From Hymenobacter citatus (GTDB taxonomy: Bacteria; Bacteroidota; Bacteroidia; Cytophagales; Hymenobacteraceae), in contig NZ_JACSCY010000004.1 of assembly GCF_014333615.1 (NCBI RefSeq), positions 124,001 through 188,000 of the forward strand: DNA of 64,000 nucleotides. Reading direction: 5' to 3'. The notes beneath the pieces are model-generated. The model saw nothing but the letters and a program-made list of their open reading frames with translations, was not told where the DNA came from and ran no database searches. The position numbers were made by a program, and so were the translations under genes. Numbering within the stretch: position 1 is the first letter of the stretch; each line of letters starts with the position of its first letter. Below, one piece after another: positions 33,967 to 42,010 of this stretch.

Positions 33967-35595
33967 ATGGATGTTGAATTCAACAAAAACGAAGACCACC
34001 TCAAGCAACTCACCTACCAGCTCTCGAAACGCTTACAGAAAGTAGCGCTGGGCGGAGGCGAGAAGCGCATAGCTGCGCACAAGGCTAAGGGCAAGCTAAC
34101 TGCCCGCGAGCGGATAGCCTACCTGCTCGATAAGGATGCAGAAATGGTAGAGGTAGGCGCGTTTGCAGGCGAAGGTATGTATGCCGAAGAAGGTGGCTGC
34201 CCTAGCGGTGGGGTAGTGGTGGTGCTGGGCTACGTACAGGGTAGGCAATGCGTGGTAGTGGCCAACGATGCCACCGTGAAAGCCGGTGCATGGTTTCCCA
34301 TCACGGCTAAGAAAAACCTGCGGGCCCAAGAAATTAGCATCGAAAACCGCCTACCCATCATCTACCTGGTCGATTCGGCGGGGGTATACCTACCCATGCA
34401 GGACGAGATTTTCCCAGACAAGGAGCATTTCGGCCGCATCTTCCGCAACAACGCGGTGATGAGTAGCATGGGCATTGTGCAGATTTCGGCCATTATGGGA
34501 CCGTGCGTGGCGGGCGGCGCCTACCTGCCTATCATGTCCGACGAGGCCATGATTGTGGAGGGCACCGGCTCAGTGTTTCTGGCTGGTTCCTATCTGGTGA
34601 AATCGGCCATTGGCGAAACCATCGACAACGAAACGCTGGGTGGAGCCACCACACACTCCGAAATTTCGGGCGTTACGGACTATAAGTTTGCTACCGATGA
34701 AGAATGTCTCGACCACATCCGCAACATATTCGATAAGCTAGGTGACACGCCCAAAGCTGGTTTCAGCCGCGCCACACCTGCCGCGCCGAAAGAGAATCCG
34801 CAGGACATCTACGGCCTGCTACCCGCCGACCGCGCCAAGCCTTACGATATGATGGACATCATCAACCGGCTGGTCGATAATTCGGAGTTTGAGCCCTACA
34901 AAGACCTCTACGGCCAGACGCTCATTTGCGGCCTGGCCCGCATCGACGGCTGGGCCGTGGGCATTGTAGCCAACCAGCGTAAAATCGTGAAATCGAAGAA
35001 AACCGGCATGCAGATGGGCGGCGTCATCTACTCCGACTCGGCCGACAAAGCCGCCCGGTTCATCATGAACTGCAACCAGAAGCGGATTCCGCTGGTGTTT
35101 CTGCACGATGTGTCGGGCTTTATGGTAGGCAGCCAGAGCGAGCAGGGCGGCATCATCAAGGACGGCGCGAAGATGGTGAATGCCATGGCTAACTCGGTGG
35201 TACCCAAGTTTTCGGTGGTGGTAGGCAACAGCTATGGCGCCGGCAACTACGCCATGTGCGGCAAAGCCTACGACCCGCGCCTGATCGTGGCCTGGCCAAC
35301 TGCCCAACTAGCCGTGATGAGCGGGGCCGCCGCTGCCAATACGCTCCTGCAAATACAAGTAGCCTCTCTGAAAGCCAAAGGCCAGGAAATCACGCCCGAA
35401 GCCGAGAAGGAACTCCTCGATACCATCAAAGCCCGCTACGAGGAGCAACTTTCGCCTTACTACGCCGCCGCCCGGCTGTGGGTAGATGCTATTATCGACC
35501 CGCTGGAAACGCGCAAGGTGATTTCACAGGGCATAGCGGCGGCCAATCACGCGCCGATAGAAAAGGCGTATAATGTGGGGGTAATTCAGGTGTGA
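33967..35595 (+). CDS. Acyl-CoA carboxylase beta subunit (methylcrotonyl-/propionyl-CoA type)
   Basis: A 542-residue biotin-dependent carboxyltransferase subunit. N-terminal half: AKGKLTARERIAYLLD, VVVANDATVKAGAWFPITAKKNLRAQEI, IYLVDSAGVYLPMQDEIFPDKEHFGRIF and GPCVAGGAYLPIMSDEAMIVEGTGSVFLAG; C-terminal half: RIPLVFLHDVSGFMVGSQSEQGGIIKDGAKMVNAMANSVVPK and GNSYGAGNYAMCGKAYDPR. The YLPMQDEIFPD region looks more like methylcrotonyl-CoA carboxylase than propionyl-CoA carboxylase. The biotin-carboxylase partner is not adjacent. I use the ATG at 33967; upstream codons to 33901 are repeat sequence. Confidence 0.94.
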   Translation: MDVEFNKNEDHLKQLTYQLSKRLQKVALGGGEKRIAAHKAKGKLTARERIAYLLDKDAEMVEVGAFAGEGMYAEEGGCPSGGVVVVLGYVQGRQCVVVANDATVKAGAWFPITAKKNLRAQEISIENRLPIIYLVDSAGVYLPMQDEIFPDKEHFGRIFRNNAVMSSMGIVQISAIMGPCVAGGAYLPIMSDEAMIVEGTGSVFLAGSYLVKSAIGETIDNETLGGATTHSEISGVTDYKFATDEECLDHIRNIFDKLGDTPKAGFSRATPAAPKENPQDIYGLLPADRAKPYDMMDIINRLVDNSEFEPYKDLYGQTLICGLARIDGWAVGIVANQRKIVKSKKTGMQMGGVIYSDSADKAARFIMNCNQKRIPLVFLHDVSGFMVGSQSEQGGIIKDGAKMVNAMANSVVPKFSVVVGNSYGAGNYAMCGKAYDPRLIVAWPTAQLAVMSGAAAANTLLQIQVASLKAKGQEITPEAEKELLDTIKARYEEQLSPYYAAARLWVDAIIDPLETRKVISQGIAAANHAPIEKAYNVGVIQV

Positions 35596-35602
35596 GAGCA
35601 GT

Positions 35603-35881
35603 ATGGAATCTAAGCAAGAATATATAAGCCAAGGACGTAGTGGCTATCTTCTCTATAAAGATGAACACTACTGTCTGAAGCTCTATTATGAGTTTGGAGG
35701 AGGTAATTGTGTCGTTATTATTCACGTTCCAACAATTGATGAGTGGGCGTCAGTAGCGAGTCGCCGCTTATCCGATAGAGCGCCGGTATTACGCTCCATA
35801 GCTGAGCAAGCCATAAAAGATCAGGCTCCAAACTGCTTTTACGTTCTCTCTGATAGGTATATTGAAATATTCAATAGGTAA
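35603..35881 (+). CDS. Small protein upstream of zeta-toxin remnant, candidate antitoxin partner
   Basis: A 92-residue acidic protein (RSGYLLYKDEHYCLKLYYEFGGGNCVVIIHVPTIDEWASVASRRLSDRAPVLRSIAEQAIKD). It lacks a signal peptide. It ends 7 bases before the ATG of the broken zeta-toxin-like frame, the spacing expected for a two-gene operon. Its AT-rich composition differs from the carboxylase gene before it. No family known to me with certainty; the antitoxin idea rests on position only. Confidence 0.65.
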   Translation: MESKQEYISQGRSGYLLYKDEHYCLKLYYEFGGGNCVVIIHVPTIDEWASVASRRLSDRAPVLRSIAEQAIKDQAPNCFYVLSDRYIEIFNR

Positions 35882-35888
35882 CGAGCAA

Positions 35889-36202
35889 ATGTCTAACCCC
35901 AAGCAACGTTCTGCACCCAGCAGAATAGCTGTAGTGGCGCAGGCAAAACTACTGCCGCCTACGCCCTGCTCCCGAATCTGCTGGACTGCCGGGAGTTTGT
36001 AAGTGCCGACGAAATAGCGCGTGGCATCTCACCCTTTCAGCCCGAAACGGTGAGCGTGCAGGCTGGGCGGCTGATGCTGACGCGGCTGCGGGAGCTGCTA
36101 GCTTCGGGAGAAACCTTCGCGCTGGAAAACTATGCTGACTATAACAGCGGGCTTAAAAATTACCTATCGCCTACCTTTGCCGCTCATTCAGCTTTGCCAA
36201 GC
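35889..36202 (+). pseudogene. Zeta-toxin / predicted ABC-type ATPase kinase, frameshifted and truncated
   Basis: The frame that opens with ATG at 35889 (MSNPKQR) stops after 38 codons. In the frame one base earlier, a clear zeta-toxin-like N-terminus appears: CSGAGKTTAAYALLPNLL (Walker A), CREFVSADEIARGISPF, ETVSVQAGRLMLTRLRELLASGETFALE. Family members continue with TTLATR and a further 100 or more residues; here homology breaks off near 36127. So there is a frameshift (one base lost or two gained, near 35900-35930) and loss of the 3' part. The open frame runs on without a stop into the next gene, which makes an automatic annotation fuse the two. Confidence 0.72.
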
Positions 36203-36670
36203 ATGACCGAGCCTACCCCTTCCGCTTTCGAAAAAGCCCGCACCGGCCTCTGGACCAGTCTGCAAAAACACCTGGCTGCCGTGTATGGCGCCGAGAAGTC
36301 TTTCCTGGCGGCTACGGCTTTCGTAGAGGCGTTTCCATTTGCCCTGCACGCCGCTACTGAGGAACAGCAAGCAGACTACCAGCAGGCTCGCCGTGTCCTG
36401 CGCGACCTGTACACCGACGAAACCACCCAGCTCGGCACGCTGGTGAAAGCCATCCGGACGAAAAGCTACACCGAGGACGAAAAGAAACAGCTGTACTTAC
36501 TGCTGTTGGGCTACATGGATATAGCAGCCAGCGTGTTTGCCTTACTCACCACGCACGTGCCCACCAAGCTACCCGAAGACGAGGAGCTGGCCGCCACAAT
36601 AGAAACATTTGAGCGCGTGCGCAAATTTGCCCGGCTGAACGTGAAGGGCCTGGCCGGGCTGCTGGGGTAG
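36203..36670 (+). CDS. Helical protein of unknown function
   Basis: A 155-residue, mostly helical soluble protein (MTEPTPSAFEKARTGLW, SLQKHLAAVYGAEKSFLAATAFVEAFPFALHA, SYTEDEKKQLYLLLLGYMDIAASVFALL). I choose the ATG at 36203, because residues encoded before it belong to the zeta-toxin remnant or to unrelated filler. The longer frame from 36050 would be a chimera. No domain recognised. The stop is a TAG inside a GGGTAGG motif. Confidence 0.65.
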   Translation: MTEPTPSAFEKARTGLWTSLQKHLAAVYGAEKSFLAATAFVEAFPFALHAATEEQQADYQQARRVLRDLYTDETTQLGTLVKAIRTKSYTEDEKKQLYLLLLGYMDIAASVFALLTTHVPTKLPEDEELAATIETFERVRKFARLNVKGLAGLLG

Positions 36671-36824
36671 GAAAAATAGCGTACGTAATAGTCGCGCCTC
36701 GTGACGCGCACTTTATGAATTTCTGGCAAGGCAACTGAGCGTGTATTCAGGTGCTCTGCTGCTACAAGTATTTGCTCTCTTGCAAGAAATACGTTTCGTC
36801 ACAGCATGGTAGGATAAAAAGTAG

Positions 36825-37244
36825 ATGGGCTACAATATAATCTTTATAGCAGGCATATTTTTCTTACTAGTTAGCCTGCTTGCTCTGAAAAGCAGGGTGT
36901 ATACTATTAAAAACCAGGAAAGTACGATGGCAACAGTTGTCAGAGTAGATCGTGAAAAAGACAGTGACGGCGATACTACGTACAGGGCAGTTTTTAGCTA
37001 TACTACACCCGGCAACCAGGAATTTATTTATACCCAGACTTCTTCTTCCAATCCAGCAGCATGGGAGGTAGGCGAACAAGTACGGATTGTATATGATAAG
37101 GAAAATCCTGGTGATGCAATTGTGCTGAGTTTCTTCGAGGCCTTCGGGATGATCATCATACTAGCCATCATCTCGTGTGTACTGCTGATAGTAGGCGGTG
37201 GCCATTACTTTGCAAACAAGCTGTTTGAGAGTGTCAGTGGTTGA
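36825..37244 (+). CDS. DUF3592-like membrane protein
   Basis: A 139-residue protein with a membrane segment at each end (residues 3-22 and 105-130) and an extracytoplasmic beta-rich domain between (TVVRVDREKDSDGDTTYRAVFSYTTPGNQEFIYTQ, then GEQVRIVYDKENPGDAIVLSF). This layout matches DUF3592, whose function is unknown. It is AT-richer than its neighbours. Confidence 0.75.
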   Translation: MGYNIIFIAGIFFLLVSLLALKSRVYTIKNQESTMATVVRVDREKDSDGDTTYRAVFSYTTPGNQEFIYTQTSSSNPAAWEVGEQVRIVYDKENPGDAIVLSFFEAFGMIIILAIISCVLLIVGGGHYFANKLFESVSG

Positions 37245-37438
37245 ATAAGTAGGGTGCGTCATTCTGTGGTGTTTTAGAAACTCCAAGCAGCTGTGAATCT
37301 ACGGCTCTGGAAAAGCGAAACCGTCCTTATTGAACGTGGCCTCGGCGTATTCCTGCTATAACCTTCTGTTCTAATCCGGTAAAGCGTCTCCCTACCCCTC
37401 GGCTTCCCGTATAGCCTTCGAAACGAAAACCGAAGACG

Positions 37439-39175
37439 ATGGCGAAGAAGAAAGTATCCGAAATTCTGATTGATACCCTGCTGGCCGCCGGCGTGCAGCG
37501 CGTGTACGGCGTGGTAGGCGACTCCCTCAACGGCGTGACGGACGTTATCCGGCAGCGCGACGGCATTGGCTGGGTGCATGTACGGCACGAAGAAGCCGGC
37601 GCCTTTGCGGCCGGCGCCGAAGCCCACCTCACCCAAGAGCTAGCTGTGTGCGCTGGTAGCTGTGGCCCCGGCAATACTCACCTCATCAATGGCCTCTACG
37701 ACTGCCACCGCAGCCGCGTGCCAGTGCTGGCCATCGCCTCCCAAATTCCAAGCGTGGAAATCGGGACGCAGTATTTTCAGGAAACCCATCCCGAGCGCTT
37801 GTTTCAGGAGTGTAGCGACTATTGCGAGCTGATTTCGACCCCCGAACAGGCCGTGCGCGTGATTGAAAGCGCCATCCAAACGGCCCTGGTGAAGCGCGGC
37901 GTGGCCGTGATTGTGCTGCCCGGCGACGTGTCGGAAATGGAGGTGGAAGCGCCCGAGCCGCGCCTACCTGCCCGGCACCGCTCGGCTACCTTGCGCCCTT
38001 CGGATACCGATGTAGCCGACGCTTCTACTATGCTGAATGAGGCGGAGAAAGTGACCATTCTGGCTGGGGCCGGCTGTGCCCAGGCGCACGCCGAGCTGAT
38101 GCAGGTAGCCAGCGCCCTAAAAGCACCCATCGTGCACGCCCTACGCGGCAAAGAATATATCGAATATGAAAATCCTTTCGATGTGGGCATGACCGGGCTG
38201 CTGGGTTTTGCCTCGGGCTATCACGCCATTATGGATGCCGACGTGCTGCTGATGCTGGGCACTGACTTTCCCTATACCCAGTTTCTGCCGCACAAAACCA
38301 AAACCATTCAGGTGGACTGCCGCGCCGAGCACATCGGCCGTCGTACACGGGTAGACATTGGCCTGGCCGGCGACGTGGGCGAAACTATTCGACAACTCCT
38401 ACCCCGTCTCACCACCAAAACCGAGCGGGCGCACCTGGATAAGGCTTTGTCGGATTACAAAGACTCACGCGAAAATCTGGATGAGCTGGCCATCGGCAAG
38501 CCCGGCGACGACTCCATGCACCCGCAGTACCTCACTAAGCTGGTCAATGAGCTGGCCGCGGAAGATGCTGTGTTCACCTGCGACGTGGGCACACCTACTG
38601 TGTGGGCAGCCCGCTACCTCACCATGAATGGCCAGCGCCGGTTGCTGGGCTCTTTCAACCACGGTAGCATGGCCAATGCCATGCCCCAGGCCATCGGGGC
38701 GCAATTAGTTTATCCCGGCCGGCAGGTAGTAGCCCTGGCTGGCGATGGCGGCTTTGCTATGTTACTCGGCGACCTGCTGACGCTGAAGCAGTTGAACCTG
38801 CCTGTGAAGCTCATCATCTACAACAACAGCTCCCTGGGTTTCGTGGAGTTGGAGATGAAAGAAGCGGGCCTGCTGCCCTTTGAAACGACCCTCGACAATC
38901 CCAACTTTGCTATGCTAGCCGAAAGCGTCGGCATCCGTGGAATACGGGTAGCTGACCCCGCCGACCTGCACGCGTCTCTGACAGAAGCCTTTGCCCACCC
39001 CGGCCCGGTTGTGATTGACGCTATTGTGAAGCGCGCCGAATTGTCTATGCCGCCTACCATTGAGCTGGAGCAGGCCAAAGGCTTCAGCCTCTATGCTTTG
39101 AAAGCCGTGATGAGCGGCCGCGGCAACGAAATCCTGGATCTGGCCAAGGACAACCTGAATTTGCTGGGGTTGTAA
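37439..39175 (+). CDS. poxB: Pyruvate dehydrogenase (quinone), thiamine diphosphate-dependent
   Basis: A 578-residue ThDP enzyme that oxidises pyruvate to acetate and CO2 and passes electrons to quinone at the membrane. The catalytic Glu lies in VHVRHEEAGAFAAGAEAHLTQELAVCAGSCGPGNTHLINGLYDCHR; IPSVEIGTQYFQETHPERLFQECSDYCELI is very close to E. coli PoxB. The central FAD-binding domain and the ThDP motif (GDGGFAMLLGDLLTLKQLNLPVKLIIYNNSS) are present. The C-terminus ends in an amphipathic segment, which in E. coli mediates membrane binding. Acetolactate synthase is less likely because of the PoxB-specific stretches. Confidence 0.93.
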   Translation: MAKKKVSEILIDTLLAAGVQRVYGVVGDSLNGVTDVIRQRDGIGWVHVRHEEAGAFAAGAEAHLTQELAVCAGSCGPGNTHLINGLYDCHRSRVPVLAIASQIPSVEIGTQYFQETHPERLFQECSDYCELISTPEQAVRVIESAIQTALVKRGVAVIVLPGDVSEMEVEAPEPRLPARHRSATLRPSDTDVADASTMLNEAEKVTILAGAGCAQAHAELMQVASALKAPIVHALRGKEYIEYENPFDVGMTGLLGFASGYHAIMDADVLLMLGTDFPYTQFLPHKTKTIQVDCRAEHIGRRTRVDIGLAGDVGETIRQLLPRLTTKTERAHLDKALSDYKDSRENLDELAIGKPGDDSMHPQYLTKLVNELAAEDAVFTCDVGTPTVWAARYLTMNGQRRLLGSFNHGSMANAMPQAIGAQLVYPGRQVVALAGDGGFAMLLGDLLTLKQLNLPVKLIIYNNSSLGFVELEMKEAGLLPFETTLDNPNFAMLAESVGIRGIRVADPADLHASLTEAFAHPGPVVIDAIVKRAELSMPPTIELEQAKGFSLYALKAVMSGRGNEILDLAKDNLNLLGL

Positions 39176-39183
39176 AGTCAGAA

Positions 39184-39379
39184 CGTCATTTCGACCAGCG
39201 GGAGAAATCTCGCGTGGTAGTAATTCGTCATGCTGAGCGTAGTGAAGCATCTCTACCGCAACGGTAATCCAAATCGTTAAGAACAACTTACGGTAGGGAT
39301 GCTTCGGCTCCGCTCAGCATGACGAATTACTATCTGCTGTCAGCACGCGAGATGCTTCGACTTCGCTCCGCATGACGGG
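39184..39379. repeat. Composite REP-like inverted repeat R4
   Basis: A nested palindrome after poxB. Inner arms 39221-39257 and 39293-39329 begin TAATTCGTCATGCTGAGCG and end in the complement. Outer partial copies of the same family (GTCATTTCGACCAGCGGG at the left, GCTTCGACTTCGCTCCGCAT at the right) suggest one element inserted in another. Confidence 0.75.
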
Positions 39380-39444
39380 CTGCGTAGTCGAAAATGACGC
39401 GTCAGTAGCTTTTAAATGAACATTTGCCGTAGTTAATGGTGTTG

Positions 39445-39485
39445 AAAGTAGCCGGTTTGGTGCGGAGCATCAAACCGGCTACTTT
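39445..39485 (+). terminator. Hairpin terminator upstream of the 39539 gene
   Basis: AAAGTAGCCGGTTTG (39445-39459) pairs with CAAACCGGCTACTTT (39471-39485), then TATTC. It lies between the R4 repeat and the next gene and probably ends poxB transcription. Confidence 0.8.
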
Positions 39486-39538
39486 TATTCAGTATCTCCG
39501 CTCTGCCAGTTCTGGCTCCCGCCGCCGAAGTATCGGCC

Positions 39539-40417
39539 ATGTCTATGACCAACAAAGAAATAAAGGCCCTTATCTCTCTGCTCGATGATCCGGAAGTAGC
39601 GCCTCAGATTCAGGGTACTATCCAGAATCTGGGAGAAAGTATCATTCCGTTTTTGGAAGAATCGTGGGAAGAAACACTGGACCCGCAGCAACAGCAGCGC
39701 CTCGAAGACCTCATTCATAACCTGCAATTCGATGGGCTGAAGCAGCGCCTGCGCGTGTGGCGCGACACCGGCGGCGACAGTCTGCTGGAGGGTATGTGGC
39801 TGCTGAACTCCTACCAGTATCCCGACGCCGATTTTCAGGCTCTGAACCGCGCCATTGAGCAGTTGCGCTTTGAGGCCTGGACCCAGATGCGCCCCGGCAT
39901 GCACCCCGCCGACCAAGTGCAGGTTCTCAACCACGTGCTGTTCCGCACGCACAAGCTGGCGGCCAATACCCAGAATTTCCACTCGCCGGCCAACTCCATG
40001 TTGCACCTAGTGCTGGAAACCCGGCGCGGCAACCCGCTCACGCTCTGCGTGATTTACTTATTGGTGGCACAGCGCCTAATGTTGCCCATCTATGGCGTGA
40101 ACCTGCCAAACCTGTTTGTACTGCTGTTCCGACCCACTAATCCTAACGTAGAGCCGTTTTACATCAACTGCTACAACCGCGGCCTCATCCTCACCCGCAC
40201 GGATATCGAGCATTACATTGCCCAGCTCAACCTCACGCCCAACGAGGTGTTCTTCGAGCCCTGCTCGCACCTCGACATCGTGCGGCGCGCCCTGCGCAAC
40301 TTGCAACTCAGCTTCGAGAAAATGCAGGAGCCTGCAAAGGCCGGCGAAGTAGCCGAGCTGCTAGCCATTCTCACGGATGAGGGCGAATCGATGACGGATA
40401 ATGAAGGGGAGGAGTAA
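39539..40417 (+). CDS. SirB1-family (transglutaminase-like) protein
   Basis: A 292-residue cytoplasmic protein. The central part (residues about 95-210) matches the SirB1/transglutaminase-like N domain: FEAWTQMRPGMHPADQVQVLNHVLFRTHKLAANTQNFHSPANSMLHLVLETRRGNPLTLCVIYLLVAQRLMLPIYGVNLPNLFVL. The active-site cysteine of true transglutaminases would lie at the LTLCVIYL position. The N-terminal 90 residues are helical and HEAT-like. Function unknown. A second Met at codon 3 is an alternative start. Confidence 0.85.
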   Translation: MSMTNKEIKALISLLDDPEVAPQIQGTIQNLGESIIPFLEESWEETLDPQQQQRLEDLIHNLQFDGLKQRLRVWRDTGGDSLLEGMWLLNSYQYPDADFQALNRAIEQLRFEAWTQMRPGMHPADQVQVLNHVLFRTHKLAANTQNFHSPANSMLHLVLETRRGNPLTLCVIYLLVAQRLMLPIYGVNLPNLFVLLFRPTNPNVEPFYINCYNRGLILTRTDIEHYIAQLNLTPNEVFFEPCSHLDIVRRALRNLQLSFEKMQEPAKAGEVAELLAILTDEGESMTDNEGEE

Positions 40418-40428
40418 GGGCGTGTGAG

Positions 40429-40600
40429 GGTAGGCGGGTGTGGGGGTAGGAAGTAAAAAAGGTTGTCATCCTGAGCGCAGCGAAGGACCTTACCACGCGA
40501 GAACGAGTCGTTGTTACGATAACTGTTCAACGTGATAAGGTCCTTCGCTGCGCTCAGGATGACAACCTTTTTTACTTCCTACCCTCACACCCGCCTACCC
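40429..40600. repeat. REP-like inverted repeat R5 with very long arms
   Basis: A perfect 45-bp inverted repeat (40448-40492 and 40536-40580) containing the GTCATCCTGAGCGCAGCG core, extended outward to about 40429 and 40600 with one mismatch. It lies between the two convergent genes ending at 40417 and 40618. The 43-base centre is unpaired. Confidence 0.92.
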
Positions 40601-40617
40601 CATACCCTCAACCAGCC

Positions 40618-41217
40618 CTAAAACTTCTTAATCAAACACCCCGCCACGCGGGTGTCGGCTACGCCGGCGGGGCGACCGGCTAGCAGGTTGTCGAGCACCT
40701 GGGCGAGGTAGCGCTGGCGCACGTCACTTTCCACCTGGGGGTTGTCGTCGATGGCGCCTTTGTAGCGCACCGTGAAGCCGTTGCCGGCGGGTTGCAGCAC
40801 CACCACTTCGGGCGTTTTGGTGGCACCGAGCTGGGTGCTCACCTTCTGGCCTTCATCGGTGAGGTAGGTGATATTGTTGCTGTCGCTCTTGAGTACGAGC
40901 TTTTGCGCATCGCCGGCGGCATCTATGTTGATGGGAGCATCGATGTACAGAAACTGCACGCCCTGCCCGCCGTACGAGGAGGCCAGCGCATTGAGGCGGC
41001 CTTGGTACGACTTGGAAAAGGGGCAGTTTTGGTTGATAAACACCACTACCACGGCCTTGCTACCGGCGTAGCTGCTGAGCGACACCGACGCATTAGCCGC
41101 ATTTTTCAGCGTAAAATCGGTAACGGTGCGCGTGCCTTGGGCACGTGCTACCCCTATGCCCACGGTGCAAAAAACCAAGGTAGCGGCAGCAAGAAGCGAA
41201 ATTCGGCGGAAAGACAT
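40618..41217 (-). CDS. Exported redoxin/thioredoxin-like protein
   Basis: A 199-residue protein with a signal peptide (cleavage after GVARAQ). The mature part is a peroxiredoxin/AhpC-TSA-type thioredoxin fold: VTDFTLKNAANASVSLSSYAGSKAVVVVFINQNCPFSKSY, KTPEVVVLQP. The active site is CPFS, so the second cysteine of the CxxC pair is missing; another Cys lies at the extreme C-terminus (VAGCLIKKF) and could be a resolving residue. This arrangement recurs in Bacteroidota redoxins. Periplasmic. Confidence 0.85.
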   Translation of the reverse strand: MSFRRISLLAAATLVFCTVGIGVARAQGTRTVTDFTLKNAANASVSLSSYAGSKAVVVVFINQNCPFSKSYQGRLNALASSYGGQGVQFLYIDAPINIDAAGDAQKLVLKSDSNNITYLTDEGQKVSTQLGATKTPEVVVLQPAGNGFTVRYKGAIDDNPQVESDVRQRYLAQVLDNLLAGRPAGVADTRVAGCLIKKF

Positions 41218-41272
41218 AGCGGGAAGTAAGAGGTGAGAAGCGTTGGGTGCGGAGGGCCAGCGTAAAGGGCTG

Positions 41273-41932
41273 CTACTCCAAGTTCATCAATTCAACGCAA
41301 TACGTGAGCACATAGCCGGGCGCGGGGCGCAAATACGTCAGCTGGTGCTGGCTGCGGGAGTTTTCAAGCAGCAGGTGAGCCGTCAACTCGCCTGCCTCCC
41401 GCAGCCAAAACGGGTCGAGCAATAACTGCTCTTTAAACACCAGCCCCCGGCGACTATGCAGCTTATAGAGCGTCTCCTTGGCACTCCAATAGAGGCTATA
41501 CTTGGCTGCATCGTCGCCGGCATCGGCCCGCTCGGCTTCCGATAGAAACCGCGAGGCCAGTTTTTGTGCTTTTCCACGAATTAATTCAACATCTATGCCA
41601 ACTCTGCCTTGAGGTGATACCAGACCGGCTACCCACTCGCCGGAATGCGAGAGCGACACCGCGTAGTGGGGCAGGGCGGGGAAGTAGGGTCGGCCGTTGG
41701 AATCGTTGGCCAGGGTGGCGGGCGTGGCAGTTAGGTTGGGTAGCAGCGCATGAAGTAGCAGGCGGCCTGCGGCCCACTGCGCCGCACGGGTAGGGTCGCG
41801 GCCGGCCGGGTACAGGGCCTGGTACACGGTAGGGTAGGGGAGCAGCGGGAGCAGCTCGTCGGCGGTTTCGGCGAGGCGCCACAGTCCCAGGTAGGCGCCG
41901 TGGGGTAGGGGAGTGAGGGAGTGCAGGGGCAT
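41273..41932 (-). CDS. 4'-phosphopantetheinyl transferase superfamily protein
   Basis: A 219-residue Sfp-type transferase that activates carrier proteins with the CoA arm. Signatures are YAVSLSHSGEWVAGLVS, VGIDVELIRGK (metal-binding Asp and Glu) and YWSAKETLYKLH. I use the ATG at 41932; the frame stays open upstream to 42253, but that part is antisense to the WD40 gene. The two genes are divergent, with 78 bases between starts. The carrier-protein target is not known. Confidence 0.9.
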   Translation of the reverse strand: MPLHSLTPLPHGAYLGLWRLAETADELLPLLPYPTVYQALYPAGRDPTRAAQWAAGRLLLHALLPNLTATPATLANDSNGRPYFPALPHYAVSLSHSGEWVAGLVSPQGRVGIDVELIRGKAQKLASRFLSEAERADAGDDAAKYSLYWSAKETLYKLHSRRGLVFKEQLLLDPFWLREAGELTAHLLLENSRSQHQLTYLRPAPGYVLTYCVELMNLE

Positions 41933-42010
41933 AAGCGGCAAAAAGGCCGTCAACCCATCGTGGCGCGGCACAAGCAAATCTGGCGTAATTTCGCCTAAAT
42001 TCTCGTGTGC

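Noticed and set aside
36050-36202. Reading the 36050-36670 frame as one 206-residue protein
   Set aside because: The first 26 residues belong to the zeta-toxin remnant; the remainder has its own ATG at 36203.
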